Shown in pieces: positions 32,235-37,960 of a stretch of DNA of 38,084 nt. Both the position numbers and the translations under genes were made by a program. Where the stretch lies: positions 1 to 38,084 of IMG/VR virus record IMGVR_UViG_3300036827_000012; one strand, given 5' to 3'. This DNA comes from a virus. Position 1 is the stretch's first letter. Each line of letters begins with the position of its first letter. The notes beneath the pieces were generated by a model that searched no databases, was not told where the DNA came from, and worked only from the letters and a program-made list of their open reading frames with translations.

Positions 32235-32270
32235 GCAGGTTCGATCCCTGCCAGTGGTGTGTAACCGCTG
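32235..32270 (+). other. tRNA-like module 1: T-arm plus acceptor-like stem in permuted order
   Basis: A perfect T-arm GCAGG-TTCGATC-CCTGC (32235-32251) is followed without gap by seven bases CAGTGGT (32252-32258), a five-base loop GTGTA and ACCGCTG (32264-32270). These pair over seven positions (one G-T). The 5+7 bp stack has exactly the tRNA T/acceptor dimensions, but the second acceptor strand lies downstream instead of upstream. No matching 5' acceptor strand or canonical anticodon arm is found upstream. Confidence 0.55.
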
Positions 32271-32700
32271 TGGCGTAAAAAGTCGGGGACAAGTTTGTGG
32301 TGATCCAAACACTGGCTAGTTTGGCCCCCCTAGGCAACCGTAAGGAAGATAGCATCGGCAATAAAAGTTCAAACATGAACAGGAGATCATCCCAGTCGAC
32401 TGAAAACTGTCCCATGGTGAATGGATTACAGAAAGATTGTCGACGACTCACCTTAGTAATGGATGAATGAACAAGACAAGCACGGACAAGTAAGGGTTAT
32501 CCCTCGGAAATCTCATCTTCATGAGATACCTAAGATGCTAAAAGAGCAACAGTCCATACTCGACACGGTGCCCGAAAAGGCCTTTCACCAAGAGGATTTA
32601 TCCCCACCACATTAAGTGGAGTGGACTAACGTCCGCTTTAATATTGTGGACATGGATGTGCAGCTTTCATCGGGGCAGGAGACTGCTCAAACCCTGGACA

Positions 32701-32793
32701 CGCGCTAAGGGCTGAAACGATGTTAAGTGCTCTCCTCAGTCAGTAGACCTGTTAAAAGGTTAAGGTATTGTAGGTTCGAACCCTACCAGCGCG
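32701..32793 (+). other. tRNA-like module 2
   Basis: A perfect T-arm GTAGG-TTCGAAC-CCTAC (32770-32786) with CAGCGCG behind it. CGCGCT at 32701-32706 pairs with AGCGCG (32788-32793), giving a 93-base element. A D-loop-like AGTCAGTA and an anticodon-loop-like CTGTTAA (as in tRNA-Asn) occur between them, but they are not flanked by proper stems, and G18G19 and U8 equivalents are lacking. CAGCG can alternatively pair with CGCTG at 32801-32805. It is a tRNA-like domain or a decayed tRNA; no encoded CCA. Confidence 0.5.
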
Positions 32794-33542
32794 AATGCTG
32801 ATCGCTGACTTAGTATGTGAGATGGCTCGATCTAGCAACATCTAGGGAGCTTGGGTGAAACCAAGTGTCATTCAGTCTGAATAACTGAATGTTGTGGGAG
32901 TGATGAACCATCCGTGGCTTATGACTGATCTGCTGTAGGATAATGCTCTAGTTAAATGCTTCGTAATTGGACGATGTCATGAACTGGAAAGCAAGCCCTG
33001 AAACAAACTTTGGTGTATAATAACGTTCCTCAGGTGGAATAGGAAAACCAAAGCAAAAGTACCAATACCCCGTTAACTCCGCAGTGAAGTGAAGAACTAG
33101 CTGATGGGGATAAGAGGCTCCAGTAGCGTAAGTAGTCTGCCAAGAAAGCTGATCCCAATGTACATGATCAGTGACGGTGATGCGTTTGTACCACCCCATC
33201 TGCTACGAATAGAGGAGCAGTATAAAAGGTGTGGGAGCTAAATGTGAGATACCGTGTAGGCACGAAACGTGAAAGATAGGCCCTCCTTTACGGGCTGACT
33301 TAACCAAAGGAAGAAAATAAAGATGCCTGAGATGACATAGGAGCCATTCTAGCGGCTATTCACCTTCATCTTTAGCATAATAAAACTTCCTCGCGACTCC
33401 AAAGCACGCCAGATTAGCGTACACTAGGAGCTAGAAGCGTGTCAGAAGTATTCAGGCTGGTAGTTTCCCAGTTCTGTCGAAAATGGCATTGGTAGCGAGA
33501 ACGTTAAGTCTCGCTAAATTCCTCAAACGGAAGGAGATGAAA

Positions 33543-33611
33543 ATGGGCATCACTCTGGACATGCGAGATGAGATAACTGTTAAACAACCTTGGAGCACGG
33601 GTCCGCCTTAA
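33543..33611 (+). CDS. 22-residue leader peptide ORF
   Basis: MGITLDMRDEITVKQPWSTG..., with an excellent GGAAGGAGATGAAA before ATG. It lies between the giant RNA and two strong hairpins. It may be a translated leader controlling the downstream membrane gene, or just a mini-gene. Confidence 0.45.
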   Translation: MGITLDMRDEITVKQPWSTGPP

Positions 33612-33614
33612 GAT

Positions 33615-33669
33615 GCTGCGCGCGTAGAACATGCCGCAGCGGGGGAGGAGGCTTAACAGCCACTCCCCC
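33615..33669 (+). ncRNA. Double-hairpin element after the leader ORF
   Basis: GCTGCG/CGCAGC (33615-33640), then GGGGGAG (33641-33647) / CTCCCCC (33663-33669) with inner GGCT-TAAC-AGCC. Immediately after the 22-codon ORF; no T-run follows. Confidence 0.6.
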
Positions 33670-33692
33670 CACATTCATAGGAGACTGTCGAC

Positions 33693-34001
33693 ATGAACCA
33701 ACCAATCATCATAGTTCCTGGGGGACAAGGCGGGGGATACAACAATCACCCTCGTCCACCGAGACGAAGGAAGAACAGAGCTGACAAAAAAGCTGACTCT
33801 GAAAAAGAAAAGAAAAAAAAGGAAGCTGAAACTAAAAAACAGTTGCGTTTGCGTATATTTTATGCTATAAGCATTTTTGTTCTCCCACTATTCGGCATTT
33901 CTGCCGCATTCGTTCTCCTCGCCGTTGGATTAGGTGCAGTTAAACTCACAGAGATTTCTGCATATCTCCTACGACTCATAGTTAATCAATCAGCACATTG
34001 A
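33693..34001 (+). CDS. Basic membrane protein
   Basis: 102 residues. A Gly/Pro-rich N terminus (IIIVPGGQGGGYNNHP), a highly charged Lys/Glu segment (DKKADSEKEKKKKEAETKKQ), then one or two transmembrane spans (FYAISIFVLPLFGISAAFVL; LLAVGLGAVKL). TAGGAG before ATG. Unknown function. Confidence 0.6.
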   Translation: MNQPIIIVPGGQGGGYNNHPRPPRRRKNRADKKADSEKEKKKKEAETKKQLRLRIFYAISIFVLPLFGISAAFVLLAVGLGAVKLTEISAYLLRLIVNQSAH

Positions 34002-34954
34002 AAACAATACATACTCTAATACCCGACATTTACAAGATCGTTAACACGAACTGGATGACGGATGAACTAGCCAACATACTGGCTAGGGACATCGCCAGTC
34101 GACTAGGGACCGGTAGGCAGGCGCGAAGGGCTCTGCGCCTTTCTGAACTCAGGCCTAGATGTCCCAAAGCCTTATGGCACAGTGTCCATACTCCTGAACT
34201 CGCAGCGCCGCTCCCGCCGTGGGTTCATATAAAGTTGATGTATGGACACATTCTTGAAGCCCTTGTCTTAACGCTAGCTAGAGCCGCTGGACATAAGGTT
34301 GAAGGAGAACAAGATGAATTGGTCTGCTGTGGGGTCGTGGGTCATCGGGACGCTGTTATTGATGGCTGCGTGGTCGATGTTAAGTCTTCTAGCGTTCTGG
34401 CTCTGGACAAGCTCAAAACTGGGTCCATTGAGCAGAACGACGGGTTTGGTTATCTTGATCAGCTTGACGCTTATATTGGCGGGAGTGCAACTGACTCACT
34501 TACAACCGTGAAAGATAAAGGCTATCTATTGGGCATTGGTAAAGAATTAGGACATTTAGCATTACATGAACACAAGTACAGAGCCAGTCATATTGAAGAA
34601 AGAATTCGGGATTATCAAAGGATTATTGCTCTCCCTGAACCGCCGAATTGCGAATGTGGAACTGAAGCTTTCACAAATGGAAACACGAAGCTTGATACCA
34701 GAGCAAGTTACGATGAAATGCGCTACGTCTGCTGGCCAAAACTTAGAACCTTTATCTACGCCAAAGGTCCAGTCTACCTGACCAACGTAGTTAAAGCACC
34801 TAAAGACGTCCCGGAGCTTGACAAACACGGGAGGATATGTTATAATGGGCTGTATAATGTTACGTGGCCGATGCAAATGTCTGAACCCGTGGCAGGAGTG
34901 CAAGCACATTCATCCTCTTCAGCGTCATCCCAAACCGGAAGACTACTACAATGA
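33998..34954 (+). CDS. PD-(D/E)XK exonuclease, RecB/Cas4-like
   Basis: 318 residues from TTG, overlapping the preceding stop as TTGA. The N terminus KTIHTLIPDIYK is usual for phage RecB-family nucleases. Motif I is YGHILEALVL near residue 80; core GHRDAVIDG near 115 and VVDVKSSS near 126 give the Asp and the DxK; QLDAYIGG near 154 is the QxxxY motif. Cysteines at about 54 (RPRCPK), 217 and 219 (NCECG) and 243 (RYVCW) resemble the Fe-S ligands of Cas4/AddB nucleases, although spacing differs. It likely serves host DNA degradation or recombination. Confidence 0.8.
   Translation: MKTIHTLIPDIYKIVNTNWMTDELANILARDIASRLGTGRQARRALRLSELRPRCPKALWHSVHTPELAAPLPPWVHIKLMYGHILEALVLTLARAAGHKVEGEQDELVCCGVVGHRDAVIDGCVVDVKSSSVLALDKLKTGSIEQNDGFGYLDQLDAYIGGSATDSLTTVKDKGYLLGIGKELGHLALHEHKYRASHIEERIRDYQRIIALPEPPNCECGTEAFTNGNTKLDTRASYDEMRYVCWPKLRTFIYAKGPVYLTNVVKAPKDVPELDKHGRICYNGLYNVTWPMQMSEPVAGVQAHSSSSASSQTGRLLQ
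34818..34846 (+). promoter_or_regulatory. Consensus promoter inside the exonuclease gene
   Basis: TTGACA (34818-34823), 17-base spacer and TATAAT (34841-34846) followed by GGG: a perfect sigma-70 site. It would transcribe the resolvase and peptidyl-tRNA hydrolase genes independently of upstream genes. Confidence 0.65.
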
Positions 34955-35069
34955 GTTGCCCAATATCGACTATGTGCTAACAATAATACAAAACGCCGAT
35001 GGGGCAACTTCGCAATTCTTTCGAGAAAAAGACACTCGAACATTTAGAACAAAAATCTATCCATGTTGA
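34845..35069 (+). CDS. Possible small Cys-rich protein overlapping the exonuclease end
   Basis: 74 residues from ATG with GGGAGG about 10 bases upstream. MGCIMLRGRCKCLNPWQECK... contains four cysteines, then ELPNIDYVLTIIQNADGATS. It overlaps the exonuclease by 110 bases and the resolvase by 71, so one of the three reading frames is over-extended. Uncertain. Confidence 0.4.
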   Translation: MGCIMLRGRCKCLNPWQECKHIHPLQRHPKPEDYYNELPNIDYVLTIIQNADGATSQFFREKDTRTFRTKIYPC

Positions 35070-35550
35070 ATACGAGACAGAAAAGTTTGATTATGTCGTC
35101 TACGGCACTTACTGGTCAGACTTTAAAATTCACCGAGTTCTTCAAGAACCATTATATGTTGAAACCAAAGGTTACCTAAGACCTGAAGATAAAATCAAAC
35201 TTAGGGCAGTTAAGATCACTCATCCGGAATTAGACCTGCGTATACTGTTTTATGCCTACAAAAAGAAAGATACCCGTTGGGCAGACAAGTATCAGTTTAA
35301 ATACGCGATCGGTACAATTCCAGATGAATGGTTAAAGGATGCAGAACATGTCACTCAAAATGGTGATTGCAGTCCGTCAAGACATTCAAATGAACAAAGG
35401 CAAGACAGCTGCACAAGTAGCCCACGCCGCAGTCGGTTGCCTCGCAGACGTAAAAACAAGACATCCAATCGTAGATCGTTGGTTATCCACAGGAGAAGCA
35501 AAGATCGTGGTCAAAGCAACAGACTTGCAACAAATATACGATCTGGCTGA
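34999..35550 (+). CDS. Endonuclease I, Holliday-junction resolvase (T7 gp3-like)
   Basis: 183 residues. FEKKTLEHLEQKSIHVEYET supplies the N-terminal Glu, YGTYWSDFKI the Asp, and LYVETKGYL the Glu-x-Lys of the T7 endonuclease I active site. HPELDLRILFYAYKKKD and GTIPDEWLKD also match the family. It would resolve branched replication intermediates before packaging. The family usually ends soon after the EWLKD block (about residue 115); here the frame stays open for about 65 more residues rich in Arg and Ser, overlapping the next gene by about 200 bases. Confidence 0.85.
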   Translation: MGQLRNSFEKKTLEHLEQKSIHVEYETEKFDYVVYGTYWSDFKIHRVLQEPLYVETKGYLRPEDKIKLRAVKITHPELDLRILFYAYKKKDTRWADKYQFKYAIGTIPDEWLKDAEHVTQNGDCSPSRHSNEQRQDSCTSSPRRSRLPRRRKNKTSNRRSLVIHRRSKDRGQSNRLATNIRSG

Positions 35551-35698
35551 TCTTTGTCAGGCTCAAGGTTTAATGTACAACACTGTAACAGATAGTGGTA
35601 AAACTGTCTTTCATCAACCAACAGTAACGTGTATCGCAATTGGTCCTGATACCGTTGAACAAGTTGACTTAGTGACCAAAGGACTCAAACTCCTATGA
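35348..35698 (+). CDS. pth2: Peptidyl-tRNA hydrolase, PTH2 family
   Basis: 116 residues from the ATG with AAAGGA upstream; an in-frame ATG at 35339 is possible. MVIAVRQDIQMNKGKTAAQV with AHAAVG is the PTH2 signature (R.D..M..GK.AAQ..HA), and the C terminus TVTCIAIGPDTVEQVDLVTK plus GLKLL is the standard family ending. PTH2 recycles peptidyl-tRNA and is the archaeal/eukaryotic type, unlike the usual bacterial Pth. The whole family length is present. It lies 2 kb downstream of an RNA region containing tRNA-like modules. Confidence 0.88.
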   Translation: MSLKMVIAVRQDIQMNKGKTAAQVAHAAVGCLADVKTRHPIVDRWLSTGEAKIVVKATDLQQIYDLADLCQAQGLMYNTVTDSGKTVFHQPTVTCIAIGPDTVEQVDLVTKGLKLL

Positions 35699-35838
35699 AC
35701 GAAATAGCAAAGATTGGTTATTTCACTTTAGGTCTAATCTTAGGTGGAATGATCATGTGGATGGTAGACTACTTTGTCTACTTTGAATACTTCAAAGCAA
35801 TCCTTCGTATATGTGGAGCACCGTGTGCGAACACTTAA
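35695..35838 (+). CDS. Small membrane protein
   Basis: A 47-residue ORF, MNEIAKIGYFTLGLILGGMI..., one transmembrane span, ATGA overlap with the PTH2 stop. Unknown function. Confidence 0.55.
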   Translation: MNEIAKIGYFTLGLILGGMIMWMVDYFVYFEYFKAILRICGAPCANT

Positions 35839-35863
35839 GCATCCACATAGCCGGTTAGAACGG

Positions 35864-35995
35864 ATGGAGGCGAGTAAGCAACATGAACGCCCAAAGGCCG
35901 GTACCAAAGGTCCACGTATCCGAGAAGTCTTGGAAGACGCGGAAACCAAACAACAACTCATACGAGTCAAGAATTTTGGAGAAGTCGATCTCTGA
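35864..35995 (+). CDS. Small charged protein, possibly part of a frameshifted gene
   Basis: 43 residues, MEASKQHERPKAGTKGPRIR..., with KGPRIREVLEDAETKQQLI giving a convincing protein-like sequence, ending FGEVDL. It is overlapped in another frame by the next ORF, which has the better ribosome-binding site but a poor-looking N terminus. The frame also extends upstream without ATG. Confidence 0.4.
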   Translation: MEASKQHERPKAGTKGPRIREVLEDAETKQQLIRVKNFGEVDL

Positions 35996-36188
35996 TGATC
36001 ACATTCTCTCTTTCGTAGAAATCTACTTTCGTTCTAGAACGATGGGACTTATACGAAAAGATGATGAAGTAAAAAAGAGATGGTTAGACGTGAATGATAA
36101 TGGGGACATTGTGGTAAAATTCCTCCTTCGCGGTCCTCCAATGAAAATAAATAAGAAGGGGGTGAAGATTACCATCATCAATGCATAA
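35883..36188 (+). CDS. Small protein, N-terminal frame uncertain
   Basis: 101 residues if begun at 35883 (GGAGG 13 bases upstream). From about residue 38 (DDHILSFVEIYFRSRTMGLI; KKRWLDVNDNGDIVVKFLLR) the sequence looks like a real alpha/beta domain, whereas the first 37 residues look like an off-frame translation. A frameshift near 35990 or a non-canonical start is possible. Confidence 0.45.
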   Translation: MNAQRPVPKVHVSEKSWKTRKPNNNSYESRILEKSISDDHILSFVEIYFRSRTMGLIRKDDEVKKRWLDVNDNGDIVVKFLLRGPPMKINKKGVKITIINA

Positions 36189-36411
36189 CTATCCTAAAGA
36201 AACTAAATACGAAGACAGTGCTGCGCAGGTCAGACGTCGAGAAGCTCGCAATCGAGCTAGAGCTAAAGCAGCTAAAGCCGGTAAAGTTCACAAAGGTGAT
36301 AACCGAGAGGTAGATCATCTTGGATTCCATAGAACTGGATCACTTGACAAAGTGAAGACAGCTGTGGTATCTAAACATGCTAACAGAATTAGACAACCTA
36401 AAAGAAAATAA
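36181..36411 (+). CDS. Small basic protein with EVDHLGFHRTGSL motif
   Basis: 76 residues. An Arg/Ala/Lys-rich helix (RRREARNRARAKAAKAGKV) is followed by GDNREVDHLGFHRTGSL and VSKHANRIRQPKRK. This short protein type recurs in podoviruses; DH...H...N resembles a degenerate HNH motif, which is suggestive but not sufficient to claim nuclease activity. Eight-base overlap with the preceding gene. Confidence 0.6.
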   Translation: MHNYPKETKYEDSAAQVRRREARNRARAKAAKAGKVHKGDNREVDHLGFHRTGSLDKVKTAVVSKHANRIRQPKRK

Positions 36412-36421
36412 GCGTCCAGCG

Positions 36422-36506
36422 GTCGTGCGCACCGGATGCAAAATGCTCCTAGCACGACTAGGGGCTACCAATTCCTCGAAAGAGGAACAACCGCCCAGCA
36501 ATGGGC
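36422..36506 (+). ncRNA. Leader with three hairpins, two with GNRA tetraloops
   Basis: GTCGTGC (36422-36428) / GCACGAC (36452-36458); TTCCTC-GAAA-GAGGAA (36472-36487); GCCCA-GCAA-TGGGC (36493-36506). Then the ribosome-binding site of the 48-residue gene. A stable 5' leader. Confidence 0.65.
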
Positions 36507-36526
36507 CAACAAAGGAGTAAGCAAAA

Positions 36527-36673
36527 ATGAAGCTTACCACGCTCGATGCCAACACCCAGACTAAGCCGGTGAAGGCAGACCCTAATACTGAGATGAACAA
36601 GCCTCAGGTTATGGTTGAGTACCAGGATGAGACCGATCTTAACGGTCAACCCCTGCCTACCCCTGCTCAGTAA
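36527..36673 (+). CDS. 48-residue acidic protein
   Basis: MKLTTLDANTQTKPVKADPN..., hydrophilic and Pro/Gln/Asn-rich, probably disordered. Strong AAAGGAG upstream, a structured leader before it and a terminator behind it make a single-gene unit that may be highly expressed. Unknown function. Confidence 0.6.
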   Translation: MKLTTLDANTQTKPVKADPNTEMNKPQVMVEYQDETDLNGQPLPTPAQ

Positions 36674-36682
36674 TGAGCAATA

Positions 36683-36734
36683 GAGAATAGATGAGAAGTG
36701 ACCTTGACAGACTTTTCATCTATTCTCTTTCTTT
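36683..36734 (+). terminator. Long-stem terminator
   Basis: A 17-bp stem with one G-T pair (36683-36699 with 36711-36727), 11-base loop, followed by TTTCTTT. It terminates the 36527 gene. The next gene starts only 21 bases later, so some read-through or an unrecognised promoter must serve it. Confidence 0.75.
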
Positions 36735-36747
36735 CAGGAGAAAGACA

Positions 36748-37212
36748 ATGAGTTACGACTGTTACGAATGTGTCATCGAAGTCGATACCGAAGATTATAT
36801 CGACCGACCACAACGAAAGGAGAAAACTACAATGAATGATTTCCGATCTTATCTTAACCGACGAGTTGATCGCGTCTTTGAAGATGGAAGGATTACTCTA
36901 GCCAAGAAGTTTTTCTTGCTAGAGGATAATCCTCCGCAAACGGCTGAAGCCCTTGTTGAAGTCATCAAATCTGGTAAGTATCAACTGCCAACCAAAGATG
37001 AAAAGACTGGGTTGACGTCTTACGGTATGGGTCCCTACGGGATTATCTTCCGTGATCCTGCTAATGTTGCTGATCCTACTGGATTTGAAGCAGCGTTGAA
37101 GGAGTTGAAGAAGGAAAAGATGAAAGCTCTTGATGTTATCAATATCCTGGATGAGGTTACCTCTAAACAGGCTCTTGATAACTTCATGACTTACGTTGAG
37201 TCCTTGAACTAA
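36748..37212 (+). CDS. Last rightward gene, unknown
   Basis: 154 residues from ATG with AGGAGAAAGAC upstream. An in-frame second start at 36832 also has AAGGAG, so two forms are possible. N terminus contains MSYDCYECVIEVDTEDY; the rest is helical and acidic (RVFEDGRITLAKKFFLLEDN; LDVINILDEVTSKQALDNFM). No recognised family. Confidence 0.6.
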   Translation: MSYDCYECVIEVDTEDYIDRPQRKEKTTMNDFRSYLNRRVDRVFEDGRITLAKKFFLLEDNPPQTAEALVEVIKSGKYQLPTKDEKTGLTSYGMGPYGIIFRDPANVADPTGFEAALKELKKEKMKALDVINILDEVTSKQALDNFMTYVESLN

Positions 37213-37260
37213 CCTACCCCGCTCCAGTGGGCGCTCCAACGCTCTAGCGGGAATAGAAGA

Positions 37261-37296
37261 AGCCTCGGTGGCCTTTCATGGCTGCCGAGGCTTTTT
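37261..37296. terminator. Strong terminator between convergent operons
   Basis: AGCCTCGG (37261-37268) / CCGAGGCT (37285-37292) with inner GGCC/GGC pairs and TTTCAT loop, then TTTTT. On the minus strand the stem is followed by TCTTCTATT. It probably ends both the early rightward and late leftward transcripts. Confidence 0.88.
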
Positions 37297-37322
37297 CATG
37301 TCTAAATTCTAAATAAGGTCTG

Positions 37323-37460
37323 TTATGCTCTTCCACGGCCTACGGCCTGAGCACCTTTATGTTTACTATTCCATATTTTAGCTGCTTTAGTTTTAGCTGC
37401 TTTAGTTGACATTCCTTTAGCAATAAAGGAATCTCTTATTTTTTCATATCCTGCTGGCAT
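37323..37460 (-). CDS. 45-residue basic protein, last late gene
   Basis: MPAGYEKIRDSFIAKGMSTK..., then AAKTKAAKIWNSKHKG and a GRGRA end. Short basic proteins with the pattern YE.IRD.....G.S.KAAKTKAA..WN occur in many phages. Start overlaps the upstream stop as TAATG. Unknown role. Confidence 0.65.
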   Translation of the reverse strand: MPAGYEKIRDSFIAKGMSTKAAKTKAAKIWNSKHKGAQAVGRGRA

Positions 37461-37960
37461 TAGAATTTCTTTCTTTTATCATTATCATTGGCTGGCTTAG
37501 GAGGTTTACTTAATCCACCAGCTATATTAGGCACAGTTGTTCCTAAGTTAGGTGGAATATTATCATTCTGTGCATATACAACTGGTTTACCTAAATCTTT
37601 AGAACGTATATAATCTTCCTCTCCAGGTCTTATAACTCTACCTTTTTCTCCTGGTGAAGGTATTTTAAAAGTATCTAAAATCTGCTGATCATTACGTTTA
37701 TCCTCAATATACTTTTTATAATCTTTCATAGTATCTGAAGGTACCATATATCCTTGAGGAGGTAAATCAGTTAACACTTCACTTTCCCAATCTCCTTTCG
37801 GAGTAGGTGCATTAACAGGTCCGACTGGAGGTTTAGGTTTATCAGATTTAGTGTATCCATATAAAGCATTAAACCCCTCAGCAATATATTCTGAAGGAGA
37901 ATTCCCCATGAAATTCTCTAATGAATCATAACGTTCACCGCTAGAAGTAGTTATAGACAT
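37460..37960 (-). CDS. Proline-rich late protein
   Basis: 166 residues, hydrophilic, Pro/Asp/Lys-rich (KSDKPKPPVGPVNAPTPKGD; DLPPQGYMVPSDTMKDYKKY), probably partly disordered; C terminus KPPKPANDNDKRKKF. It belongs to the end of the late operon after genes lying outside the window. Function unknown. Confidence 0.55.
   Translation of the reverse strand: MSITTSSGERYDSLENFMGNSPSEYIAEGFNALYGYTKSDKPKPPVGPVNAPTPKGDWESEVLTDLPPQGYMVPSDTMKDYKKYIEDKRNDQQILDTFKIPSPGEKGRVIRPGEEDYIRSKDLGKPVVYAQNDNIPPNLGTTVPNIAGGLSKPPKPANDNDKRKKF

Larger units (their letters stand above)
31551..33516 (+). ncRNA. Giant structured non-coding RNA region
   Basis: About 1,970 bases with no credible ORF (no long frame with a ribosome-binding site on either strand) yet dense perfect helices. 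Examples: GTAACCCCGG (31551) / CCGGGGTTAC (31679); CCGAGAA..CTTC (31755) / GAAG..TTCTCGG (31854); CACTC/GAGTG (31934); GCCTGC/GCAGGC (32033); CAGGGC/GCCCTG (32181); ATCTCAT-CTTC-ATGAGAT (32510); AGTCC..ACTC (32551) / GAGTGGACT (32619); GCAG-GAGA-CTGC (32675); CATTCAGT/ACTGAATG (32869); CTTTGGT/ACCAAAG (33008); AGC.GATGGGG (33099) / CCCCATC.GCT (33194); AAAGATG/CATCTTT (33319); TAGCGAGA/TCTCGCTA (33493). It may be one RNA or several in tandem. Size, phage setting and T-arm modules recall GOLLD or ROOL ornate RNAs, but I cannot match their consensus. No terminator with T-run is seen at the 3' end; processing is possible. Confidence 0.75.

Noticed and set aside
31551-33516. Short ORFs of about 60-83 codons on both strands in the structured region.
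   Set aside because: None has a good ribosome-binding site or protein-like composition; they are scattered and overlap the helices.
31551-33516. Naming the region as GOLLD or ROOL RNA.
   Set aside because: I cannot verify consensus positions from memory; only size, phage context and T-arm presence agree.
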